Positions 1 through 6,683 of a stretch of 11,624 nucleotides of DNA are shown here, piece by piece. The DNA is taken from the NCBI GenBank assembly GCA_002503595.1, contig DASC01000182.1:1-11624 (forward strand), given 5' to 3'. Position 1 is the first letter of the stretch. Each line of letters starts with the position of its first letter. Source of the stretch: Candidatus Methanogaster sp. UBA203. GTDB lineage: Archaea; Halobacteriota; Methanosarcinia; Methanosarcinales; Methanogasteraceae. A model generated the notes under the pieces. The model ran no database searches, was not told where the DNA came from, and was given only the letters and a program-made list of their open reading frames with translations. The position numbers and the translations under genes are program-made.

Positions 1-339
1 CACCTCAAAAAGAACCGGGAAAGAGGGGCAGGGTTAAACAACCTCCGCCCAAAAATCTGCTTGATCGGTTAGGGGGGCACAAACGGGAAGTGCTGGCATT
101 TATGTACGACTTTGATGTACCGTTTGACAATAACCAGGCTGAACGGGATGTGCGCATGATGAAACTGAGACAGAAGATATCTGGTACTTTCCGGACTGCT
201 GGAGGGGCAGATGTGTTTTGTAGTATCCGCGGGTATATATCTACAGTGCGGAAGAACGGACGTCATGTGCTCGATGCGATTCAGGATGCGCTTAGAGGGG
301 ATCCGTTCATTCCATCCGGCTGTGTAGGTGAGTAGTTAC
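1..339 (+). mobile_element. IS66-family insertion sequence, right-hand end (left part outside window)
   Basis: This is the distal end of an IS66-type element, identified by the C-terminus of its DDE transposase. The transposase stop at 333-335 is followed at once by TTAC (336-339). IS66 elements usually start with GTAA and therefore end with TTAC, so 339 is a natural candidate for the right boundary. The 8 bp after it (340-347, AAGGAAAG) would then be one copy of the usual 8-bp target duplication. The left end and the second copy are outside the window, so this boundary is inferred. The gene downstream is open in frame from just after this point, which fits an insertion into a coding sequence. 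Confidence 0.6.
3..335 (+). CDS. IS66-family transposase, C-terminal fragment
   Basis: The frame is open from the left edge of the window (first complete codon at 3), so the gene continues upstream; the GTG at 90 is internal. The translation runs through a basic Pro-rich stretch, then NLLDRL and DFDVPFDNNQAERDVRMMK. NNxAERDxRMxK is the hallmark of IS66 transposases and carries the catalytic Glu of the DDE triad (codon 141-143). The tail contains QKISGTFR and FCSIRGYISTVRKNG, the usual IS66 C-terminal region. The protein ends normally after a short tail (IPSGCVGE). The other two catalytic Asp residues lie outside the window. The enzyme cuts and joins the ends of its own element. I cannot tell from this fragment whether it is still active. 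Confidence 0.9.
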   Translation, partial: PQKEPGKRGRVKQPPPKNLLDRLGGHKREVLAFMYDFDVPFDNNQAERDVRMMKLRQKISGTFRTAGGADVFCSIRGYISTVRKNGRHVLDAIQDALRGDPFIPSGCVGE

Positions 340-343
340 AAGG

Positions 344-381
344 AAAGGAGGTATCAAATGACGAAATCTGGAAATTCTTAA
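344..381 (+). promoter_or_regulatory. Strong Shine-Dalgarno with ATG opening only a 7-codon frame
   Basis: AAAGGAGG at 344-351 lies 6 nt before an ATG (358-360), as good a ribosome-binding site as any in the window. The frame it opens is just MTKSGNS followed by TAA (379-381), one base out of register with the large NTPase gene downstream. Two readings are possible. It may be a chance match inside coding sequence, since the NTPase frame reads GKEVSND through the same bases. Alternatively it is the real start of the NTPase gene, followed by a 1-nt frameshift. I favour the first because the NTPase frame carries plausible family sequence across this point. Confidence 0.4.
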
Positions 382-407
382 GATGTCTTGTTGTTATTCA
401 CTTCGAT

Positions 408-3400
408 TTGGAAAATGCTGGCAGCAGCGATTCGGTTTACTGCTGGAACCGCTTACTTGACCAACTCGAAAACAGAGATGAAGGGCAGGCGAAATCACTT
501 TTCAATACTCTAACTTCTATTGTTGTAAAATACACTCGCTCCGCAGGTTCTATTGATACAAGTACTTTAAGAGCAGAGATTCCCGGCTCGATAGCTCTTA
601 AAGACCATCCAAATTTTACATCGGATATTGCCAGCTTGAGAAAGCATACAGATAGAGTGTTAGAGTCTATTCACGACAACATTGGTGACAAGGTTCAACT
701 ACCACGAACGGAACTACTCGATCAGATAGAAACGAATATTAAGGAGAATGAGGTTGTTGCCATCACTGGGGAACCGATGATGGGTAAATCAGTATTGCTC
801 AAGCTGTTGGCAAACCGATTGAGATCAGAAGGAGCGATAATTGCCCTCTCTGTTGAAAGACTTTCTGGCACAACAGCAGAAAATTTCTTGCACAACATCC
901 ACATTAAAAATGACTTCCAAAGCATCTTATTTTCCATGGGAACGGCTCCGCTCCGCTGCATCCTGATCGATGGATTGGAGCGCGTTAGAGGTGACGAAGA
1001 CAGAAGAGGTATTTTGAATGATTTGATCATCGAAGTCCGCAAATACAACAGATCTGTTCTATCAAAGGGCGGGCATCAGGATAATTGCTGGAAAATCGTT
1101 TTTGCATGCAGAGAGTTAGACGCTACAGATGTTTTACGGCATTTGGAAACACGAAAGAACCTTGATGATAACTCTTTGGAAATGGTTAAAATCGGATCCC
1201 TGAGCGATGATGAAGTTGCGGAAGTGGTAGACCAATTGCCCCAGCTAAAAAAACTTGCGTCACAAGGACACTTGAAAGAAATTCTTTCGTTCCCTCTGGT
1301 ATTGGATATATTGACCCTTCCGGATATTTCACTCCCGTCCGAAGGGATTCCTCCAGTACTAACTGAAACTTGGCTTTTGGATTGGTTTTGGAAGGAGGTT
1401 GTTCGGTTAGGTGGCGAGTTACGACCGGGCAAGGGAAAGCCTGACACGCGAGAGCGATTACTGATTCGTATCGCAAGGCAAGCAGTGGGCGGTGATGATT
1501 TCATAACTGTGAGTGACGATATGGATTTTGAAGCAGTTTCAGGATTGGTTTCGGATAGACTCATAATCAGGGAAGATAACCATATCCGATTCGCTCATGA
1601 TGTCTATGAAGATTGGGCTTTAGCACTTCTATTGAAACACAATAATCGAGACATTCCAGAATTTTTAACCGAGATTGGTGAGCCACTTCGTTTGGTGAGA
1701 GCTTTTCGCCTGTATGCTTCCGGACTTTTAGAGGTTAAGCAGTCACCAGAGACTTGGCTAAATCTTTTGGCTGCTTTAGAGGGCAAACACACTCTTTCTC
1801 CTCGCTGGTATCAAATTGCATTGATTGCACCACTGTTCTCCCCCTTATTAAATGAAATATTGCCGCAAATACAATCATGCTTGCTTGAGAACGATGCGGC
1901 ACTGTTAAGTAAATTTTTGAAGGCGTTGAGGACGATCTGTGTCCAACCAAGTCCAATGGCATATACTGCCTTTGGTGATTTGCCGCCAGCAGAACTCGAA
2001 AAATATCTTGCTTACTGGACGATACCAATTTGGGAACAATGGGCCCCAGTTATTCAATTGGTATTGCAAAATCCAAGTGCAATCAATGATGAAGTTGCAC
2101 TTGAATTCGCATACATTGCTGAAAAATGGATGACAAATACTGAGAAAGATCAATTATTCCGCAAGGAGATAGCAAACCTTAGTTTAAAAATACTCGATGA
2201 TGGTTTGTTACAGAGTTATAAAGACGAGCCCAGAAACCAGTATATCAAATCCGTTATTAGAGCGGCTAATTGTTTCCCTGATCGGGTTGACAATTTCGTT
2301 AAGCAAAATGCGTTGAGGGATGTAGAGAATGCAAACTATGGTTTCGAAGAACTCATTCTCAACGATGGGTGGATCCCGCTTTGCAAGCATCTCCCGAAAA
2401 CTGCTGTAGAATTGCTCGAATCTATCTTATGTGAAAAATTAGAACCTGATGGATTTGGAAGCTACCACCATCTATTTAGGGATTTGGGGATTGGATTCAC
2501 AAGATGGCACCCCCCGACATATCTGAAAGGACCGTATATTGGTTTACTGAGATTGCACCCGGATGAAGGTTTGGAACTTATCCACAGAGTTACAAACCAT
2601 GCAACCAGATGCTGGAAAATGGGGAAAGAATTGGACTTTGGCAAAGGAAGAAAGCCAATACCGCAGATGATCTGGCTTAAGAATGGGGCTATTGAAGTTT
2701 GGGGTGACGAACCTGTTTACTGCTGGTATAGATACCCAAGTGTAGCACCGGACGCCATCACTTGTTCATTGATGGCTCTTGAATATTGGATGAATGAACA
2801 GTTAAAGAATGGTGCCGATCCACAAGAACTGTTTGAGAGAGTTTTACAAGATACGAAATCAGTAGCCGCGGTTGGTGTCTGTTCATCCGTGGCATTGGCG
2901 AACGCAGAGATATGTCGAGAAGCAATAATCCCAATGCTTGAAAATCCTGCCTTTTGGATGATGGATATTTACCGATTCGCTCAAGATGTACTGGGCCCAG
3001 GTTCTGCCAATATGTTTTCAACTTATTCCTCGTTGGGAACTAATAAAGCAGACCATAAAATCTTACTCGATCTCGCCAAACAACCCCATCGCAAATTTGA
3101 TATACAAAGTTTTGTTCTTCCTATCTTACTATCCGGATCTGAAAATTCCCGCCAGCGGCTCCAGAATGCGATGCGGGCTTTTCCAGGCAATCCTCCTTTT
3201 TTGTATGAGGCTGAGAAGAAAGATGATTTCATAGTCCATGAAAGAATCGAAACTTGTAAGATGTGGGCAGCACAAGCGGAACGGGAAAATTATGAGAATG
3301 TTGAAACTGAAGTGGGAGGGCAGATCGGGATTCGGTTCAAACTTCCAGCAGAATTGGAAAAGGAACGGAAAGAGAAATCAAAACCTGCTGAAGATCTAAT

Positions 3401-4856
3401 TAAGTTTTGCGGTCTTCAAGGCTGGTCAATGAATCCCATAGATAACGGTGAGATCGGTCAAACATTTACCATTCAGTCCGCAATGGAATATGCTCAAGAG
3501 TTGGTTCGTCAAGATGATCCATTATATCAACCTATGAACTTCCTTGAATATTCAGAACAACGAGCGAATACTATCGCTGCTTTTGCAGCAGCTTTGGTGA
3601 TACATCAGTGGCAATGGATCGAGAAGAACGATTGGGCTTTATGGTGCAGAAAACAACTACTAATTGCTGCTAAACGACCCGAACCACCTGTGAGACTTCA
3701 TGATGAAGTCTCGAGGAATTTAATGAGTTACAGGAGATCCGCAGCTAGTGCTTTGCCGATCCTTCTCCTAAAATGTCCGAAAGACAGAAAAATTCGAAAA
3801 GCGATATTTGCTTTGACCTTGTATAGAAATGATGAAGTCAGAGCTTACCTATTTAACGGACTTAAAACACTGTGGGCGACAGACCAAAAAACAATATGGA
3901 AATGCATTGATACTGTTATAAAATCCTCGCGTACATGTCCGAAACCCATCAGAAATTGTACACCCACTGAAATAGATTCACACCATCTTCAGTCTATTCT
4001 CTATTGTCTCCCATCAGACGTTCAAATCACCGAGATACCATCATCAAACAAACTTGTTGATTTTCTGGAAGAGCTTCTGCTATTTACGATTAACACTTAC
4101 ATCCACTTTGAGAACGAGGACAAACATTATGATGAATTGGATCATAACGATTGGAATCGTCTCTTCTTCCCAATTATCGCCAATGCTTTGTTACAACTGC
4201 CTCAAAATGTTGCAGAACCTAAGTTATTAGATCCGATAATGACTAACTGGGAACGATCACCAGCGATGATGAAATGGCTATTGCGAGGGGTTGTCTGGAT
4301 TAAACCCCAATCCGAACTTGAAGATAGGTTCATTGAAATATGGCTTGACGTAGGCAACCATGTGTTGGCATCAGCTCACAACAATATACTTGGATATCAC
4401 CCCAATAATGAAATGAGAGATATACTTGGCTTACTCATTTTCGTTGACCCCACAGGAATAGTACCTAACGTTCGAGAATGGGCGCCAATGAAGAAAATGA
4501 CATCGTTTATTAGTCGCTGGTGTGATACTGTGGGGCATCGCCCAGACTGTTTTTCAAGCTTAGTCAGACTTCTTAAAGAGGGTGGATTTGACCTTATTCC
4601 TGAATTTGGTATTAGTTGGCTCTATAATTGCATCCGTAAGGCAGATGACCATAAAAACTTTTTCGAAAGAAGTGGAACCACTGGTTCACTCGCTGAACTT
4701 CTTCATGATTCGTGGTCAAAACAAGAACAGTCTATCAAACAATATCCAGAAAGACTCAAACATTTTGCATTCATAGTAGATCAAGTGGCAGAACAAGGCG
4801 AAAGTATTGCTGTTCGGCTTCAATCACGATTACAGGAGGGTATTTATGATAAATAA
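408..4856 (+). CDS. Large STAND-type NTPase (Avs-like antiviral sensor), N-terminus probably lost to IS66
   Basis: This 1482-aa protein has the layout of STAND NTPases used in antiviral sensing: a nucleotide-binding module followed by about 1000 residues of helical repeat-like sequence. Numbered from the TTG at 408, Walker A is GEPMMGKS (121-128) and Walker B is CILIDGLE (184-191, D188). A sensor-type Arg sits in FACRELD (R235), SFPLVLDIL (294-302) follows, and a winged-helix-like segment RFAHDVYEDWALA spans 394-406. Family members normally carry an effector (nuclease, SIR2, protease or similar) before the NTPase; none is present here. The TTG has no Shine-Dalgarno and the first in-frame ATG lies inside Walker A, so neither looks like the original start. 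The frame is open back to 336 and reads VSNDEIWKFLRCLVVIHFD, which resembles the effector-NTPase linker of such proteins as I remember them. It is therefore probably a 5'-truncated gene. The STAND call is firm; a specific Avs type cannot be assigned. Confidence 0.8.
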   Translation: MENAGSSDSVYCWNRLLDQLENRDEGQAKSLFNTLTSIVVKYTRSAGSIDTSTLRAEIPGSIALKDHPNFTSDIASLRKHTDRVLESIHDNIGDKVQLPRTELLDQIETNIKENEVVAITGEPMMGKSVLLKLLANRLRSEGAIIALSVERLSGTTAENFLHNIHIKNDFQSILFSMGTAPLRCILIDGLERVRGDEDRRGILNDLIIEVRKYNRSVLSKGGHQDNCWKIVFACRELDATDVLRHLETRKNLDDNSLEMVKIGSLSDDEVAEVVDQLPQLKKLASQGHLKEILSFPLVLDILTLPDISLPSEGIPPVLTETWLLDWFWKEVVRLGGELRPGKGKPDTRERLLIRIARQAVGGDDFITVSDDMDFEAVSGLVSDRLIIREDNHIRFAHDVYEDWALALLLKHNNRDIPEFLTEIGEPLRLVRAFRLYASGLLEVKQSPETWLNLLAALEGKHTLSPRWYQIALIAPLFSPLLNEILPQIQSCLLENDAALLSKFLKALRTICVQPSPMAYTAFGDLPPAELEKYLAYWTIPIWEQWAPVIQLVLQNPSAINDEVALEFAYIAEKWMTNTEKDQLFRKEIANLSLKILDDGLLQSYKDEPRNQYIKSVIRAANCFPDRVDNFVKQNALRDVENANYGFEELILNDGWIPLCKHLPKTAVELLESILCEKLEPDGFGSYHHLFRDLGIGFTRWHPPTYLKGPYIGLLRLHPDEGLELIHRVTNHATRCWKMGKELDFGKGRKPIPQMIWLKNGAIEVWGDEPVYCWYRYPSVAPDAITCSLMALEYWMNEQLKNGADPQELFERVLQDTKSVAAVGVCSSVALANAEICREAIIPMLENPAFWMMDIYRFAQDVLGPGSANMFSTYSSLGTNKADHKILLDLAKQPHRKFDIQSFVLPILLSGSENSRQRLQNAMRAFPGNPPFLYEAEKKDDFIVHERIETCKMWAAQAERENYENVETEVGGQIGIRFKLPAELEKERKEKSKPAEDLIKFCGLQGWSMNPIDNGEIGQTFTIQSAMEYAQELVRQDDPLYQPMNFLEYSEQRANTIAAFAAALVIHQWQWIEKNDWALWCRKQLLIAAKRPEPPVRLHDEVSRNLMSYRRSAASALPILLLKCPKDRKIRKAIFALTLYRNDEVRAYLFNGLKTLWATDQKTIWKCIDTVIKSSRTCPKPIRNCTPTEIDSHHLQSILYCLPSDVQITEIPSSNKLVDFLEELLLFTINTYIHFENEDKHYDELDHNDWNRLFFPIIANALLQLPQNVAEPKLLDPIMTNWERSPAMMKWLLRGVVWIKPQSELEDRFIEIWLDVGNHVLASAHNNILGYHPNNEMRDILGLLIFVDPTGIVPNVREWAPMKKMTSFISRWCDTVGHRPDCFSSLVRLLKEGGFDLIPEFGISWLYNCIRKADDHKNFFERSGTTGSLAELLHDSWSKQEQSIKQYPERLKHFAFIVDQVAEQGESIAVRLQSRLQEGIYDK

Positions 4857-5073
4857 AACGGGCGCATTTCATATGACGTGTGATTTGCAGCTTACGTTTC
4901 GCACAAAGCCTGTGGATGTTCACCCACAACCACACCCCCAAAACACAATAACCACCCACACCAACGGAGCTGACCCCAAATGCCCAGACGCACCAGAAAA
5001 CCCGAAAAGAAACCGATCGACTAATACGACCACAAGGAAGCCAGCCGCGCCAACAACCCCCCGGTCAGGCTGA
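4846..5073 (+). CDS. Small translationally coupled ORF with a Pro/Thr/Asn-rich tail, unknown
   Basis: The ATG at 4846 has a good Shine-Dalgarno (AGGAGG at 4834-4839, 6 nt spacing) inside the last codons of the NTPase gene and overlaps its stop by 11 bp, as in a coupled operon. It would give 75 aa. The first ~25 residues (MINKTGAFHMTCDLQLTFRT) look like ordinary protein. The rest is low-complexity and rich in Pro, Thr, Asn, His and Lys, reflecting DNA that is very poor in G and T between about 4920 and 5060. I do not recognise it. It may be the start of a real partner gene that was cut and now reads into unrelated DNA, or a chance frame. No membrane segment or signal peptide is apparent. Confidence 0.4.
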   Translation: MINKTGAFHMTCDLQLTFRTKPVDVHPQPHPQNTITTHTNGADPKCPDAPENPKRNRSTNTTTRKPAAPTTPRSG

Positions 5074-5093
5074 CAACTCATGAGACTGACCGA

Positions 5094-5366
5094 GTGACCG
5101 ACTCAGCCCGCCTGATCGTTCCTGATGTCACGGATACGCTTCTTTCGGAGATGGTCTCAAAGATCGTGAAACACTTCCATCCGGATAAGGTGATTCTCTT
5201 TGGCTCAAGGGCATGGGGAGAGCCAACAAGAGTGAGCGATCTGGATATTCTGGTCGTAATGGATCTTGAGGGCTCTCCCATCCGCAAAGCATCAGAGATT
5301 TCAAGGATTGTGAGACCCAAATTCCTGCCAATGGATATTATTGTACGCACGCCCGATGAAATATAA
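5094..5366 (+). CDS. MNT-domain nucleotidyltransferase (HEPN/MNT antitoxin), prematurely stopped
   Basis: This is a minimal nucleotidyltransferase of the kind paired with HEPN toxins, where it acts as antitoxin by transferring nucleotide to the toxin. The signature GS-x10-DxD is present (G37 S38, D49, D51, in SDLDILVV), with a third acidic residue in MDIIV (D81). The start is GTG 5094; ATG 5151 (MVSKIVKHF) is an equally plausible start, as no clear Shine-Dalgarno precedes 5094. The frame stops at TAA 5364-5366 after TPDEI, but beyond it the same frame reads HRIGIGDPFIKRIMNKGKVL and ends YE-stop at 5433-5435. That is the expected C-terminus of this family, ending in an 8-bp overlap with the HEPN start. 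TAA probably replaces a GAA codon. The catalytic core is complete, so loss of the last ~23 residues may weaken rather than abolish function. Confidence 0.8.
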   Translation: MTDSARLIVPDVTDTLLSEMVSKIVKHFHPDKVILFGSRAWGEPTRVSDLDILVVMDLEGSPIRKASEISRIVRPKFLPMDIIVRTPDEI

Positions 5367-5427
5367 CACAGGATCGGGATTGGAGATCCGTTCATCAAAA
5401 GGATTATGAACAAGGGGAAGGTGCTGT

Positions 5428-5772
5428 ATGAATGAAGAACTGGTCAAAGAGTGGACTAAAAAAGCAGAAGAAGATTGTTTGGCGGTTGAAGAGCTCTACA
5501 AGATATCGGTCAGGCGATTTGCTGCAATAATATGCTTTCATGCGCAGCAGTGCGCCGAGAAATATCTCAAGGCGTTGCTCATATCCTACAACATCGAACC
5601 ACCGCGGACTCATTCGCTGGAGACGCTGCTTGATTCGATAGTCGATAACGTACCCGAACTTGAGCAATACCGGGACATGCTCACAGGTCTCACACCGTAC
5701 AGCGTAGAGTACCGCTATCCGGGTGTGGCGGCAACATCAGACGATGCCGAATATTGTGTTGAAACCGTGTGA
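5428..5772 (+). CDS. HEPN-domain protein (toxin partner of the MNT gene), prematurely stopped
   Basis: This is a 114-aa HEPN-domain protein. Recognisable blocks are the N-terminal WTKKAEEDCLAVEEL helix, CFHAQQCAEKYLKALL (36-51), PPRTHSLETLL (58-68) and a C-terminal LTPYSVEYRYPG segment. HEPN proteins of such pairs are typically ribonuclease toxins neutralised by their MNT partner. This subfamily does not show a clean Rx4-6H motif, so catalytic activity cannot be read off. ATG 5428 lies inside the last codons of the full-length MNT frame (ATGAATGA), indicating translational coupling. The frame stops at TGA 5770-5772 after CVETV. Past it the same frame continues ELRKAFNGIIKS to TAA 5809-5811, which matches the final helix normally ending these proteins. 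A CGA-to-TGA change would explain it. Confidence 0.78.
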   Translation: MNEELVKEWTKKAEEDCLAVEELYKISVRRFAAIICFHAQQCAEKYLKALLISYNIEPPRTHSLETLLDSIVDNVPELEQYRDMLTGLTPYSVEYRYPGVAATSDDAEYCVETV

Positions 5773-5837
5773 GAACTGCGTAAAGCATTCAACGGTATAA
5801 TAAAATCGTAACTAACTGAATTTATGAAGGTGATGCA

Positions 5838-6284
5838 ATGACCCAAGCACAGATCGACCTCCCAAAAGAAGAGATCGCCGAGTTCTGCAAGAAATGGGGG
5901 GTCCATGAGTTCTCATTCTTCGGCTCAGTGCTCACAGACGACTTCCGACCCGATAGCGATATAGACGTACTCGTCACCTTTGAGGAGGATTCGAAACATA
6001 CGTTATTCGATCTCGTGCACATGGAGGACGAACTCAAGCAGATATTCGGACGTGAGGTAGACCTGTTGACGCGACGGGGCGTGGAGCAGAGCCGGAACTA
6101 CATCCGCCGCAAGTCAATCCTCTCGTCACTGGAGCAGTCTATGTCTCGTGATATGGCATATCTCCTCGATATCCTTCTCGCGGCTAAGGATGCCAGAGAT
6201 TTCACGGCAGGGCTCGATAAGGCTGCTTTTCTCTCCGACCGAATGCCAGTACGCAGTAACCTACTGTCTGGAAGTGATCGGTGA
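5838..6284 (+). CDS. mntA: MntA-type nucleotidyltransferase antitoxin fused in frame to the start of a broken HepT
   Basis: Residues 1-101 form a complete MntA-like domain. GS-x10-DxD is intact (G29 S30, D41 and D43 in DSDIDVLV), a third Asp lies in REVDLL (D75), and the family's IRRKSIL ending is present. In characterised MntA-HepT systems MntA AMPylates a Tyr next to the HepT catalytic His and so neutralises it. The ATG at 5838 has a good Shine-Dalgarno (AAGGTGAT, 5827-5834), and a TATA-like TATAATAAAA (5796-5805) could be an archaeal promoter. No stop separates this domain from HepT: from M102 (6141) the frame is HepT sequence until a frameshift, ending in ten unrelated residues. A GGAG (6131-6134) 6 nt before ATG 6141 suggests that HepT once had its own start and that the MntA stop was lost. 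The MNT domain could still fold. Confidence 0.8.
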   Translation: MTQAQIDLPKEEIAEFCKKWGVHEFSFFGSVLTDDFRPDSDIDVLVTFEEDSKHTLFDLVHMEDELKQIFGREVDLLTRRGVEQSRNYIRRKSILSSLEQSMSRDMAYLLDILLAAKDARDFTAGLDKAAFLSDRMPVRSNLLSGSDR

Positions 6285-6483
6285 GGCTGTTAAGCGGTTA
6301 TCTGATGAGTGCCAGAGTACGTATCCGGATATTCCATGGTCAGCGATGGCGCGGATGCGTGATCTGCAGATCCCTGCTGATGACAATGTGAATTTGAACG
6401 ATGTCTGGGATACGGTTCAGGATGACGCGCCCGTTTTGATCTCCGGACTCGAGCGAATCGTTCCACCAGAGGATGAGATATGA
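6141..6483 (+). pseudogene. hepT: HepT (DUF86 HEPN ribonuclease toxin), frameshifted and catalytically dead
   Basis: The first part, MSRDMAYLLDILLAAKDARD to FLSDRM, lies in the MntA frame (6141-6245). The rest, QYAVTYCLEVIGEAVKRLSD through IPWSAMARMRD and VNLNDVWDTVQ to the stop at 6481-6483, lies in another frame. The family usually reads DR-x-T-Q-x-AV here; GACCGAATG-C-CAGTAC at 6237-6251 is 2 nt short of that, so a small deletion near 6245 explains the shift. HepT toxins cleave RNA with an Rx4HxY motif, where His is catalytic and Tyr is the site AMPylated by MntA. The equivalent stretch here is R-DLQI-P-A-D (R at 6358, Pro at 6373, Asp at 6379). Both His and Tyr are missing, so restoring the frame would not restore the toxin. 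Confidence 0.82.
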
Positions 6484-6629
6484 AATCCGCAATCGACCAA
6501 CTGATCATCAATTCCCATATATGGGGACAGAGCAATACATGAGCTTGTGACCGCGAAACTCGCTTTCCCGCACTCGAAGCAGGTAGGCGCCCTGCAGGAT
6601 TGCCCGGGAGGGTGGCAATTGCGCGATAG
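6480..6629 (+). pseudogene. 5' remnant of a BPTD_3080-type restriction endonuclease, with internal stop
   Basis: ATG 6480 overlaps the HepT stop (ATGA), a normal operon junction. The frame reads MKSAIDQLIINS, then HIWGQSNT, TGA at 6540-6542, and continues in frame with CDRETR and ALEAGRRPAG. MKxAIDxLIINSPYEEP, then HW-x-YDRETR and GRRPAG, is how I remember the start of the large helicase-type restriction endonucleases named BPTD_3080 family. The TGA falls where that family has Trp (TGG to TGA), and the Tyr of YDRETR is Cys here. Similarity fades after ~40 codons and the frame ends at TAG 6627-6629. The remaining several hundred codons, including all helicase motifs, are absent. It is a dead fragment; the family name rests on memory of its N-terminus, not on a search. 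Confidence 0.6.
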
Positions 6630-6683
6630 TATGAATGAGAAAAACGGATATGCTAAATAATATGTGGCAAACAGATAACCCTC

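Noticed and set aside
90..335. Separate small gene starting at GTG 90
   Set aside because: The same frame is open to the window edge and reads IS66 transposase sequence upstream of 90, so this is an internal codon of a partial transposase.
4807..4845. Upstream start for the small ORF after the NTPase
   Set aside because: The ATG at 4846 has a correctly spaced AGGAGG; the earlier alternative start has no Shine-Dalgarno and lies deep inside the NTPase gene.
296..5396. GATCCGTTCAT occurring at both ~300 and ~5386 as a direct repeat
   Set aside because: Both encode Asp-Pro-Phe-Ile at the ends of unrelated proteins and the match is too short to count as a repeat.
5364..6542. Recoded stop codons (selenocysteine or programmed readthrough) in the MNT, HEPN and endonuclease frames
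   Set aside because: One stop is TAA, which has no standard recoding; the aligned residues are ordinary ones (Glu, Arg, Trp); and neighbouring frameshift and active-site losses point to simple decay.
6579..6619. Short inverted repeats GCAGG/CCTGC and ATTGCC/GGCAAT as a terminator or attachment site
   Set aside because: Stems of only 5-6 bp with no T-run, and they lie within the endonuclease remnant, so they are best taken as chance.
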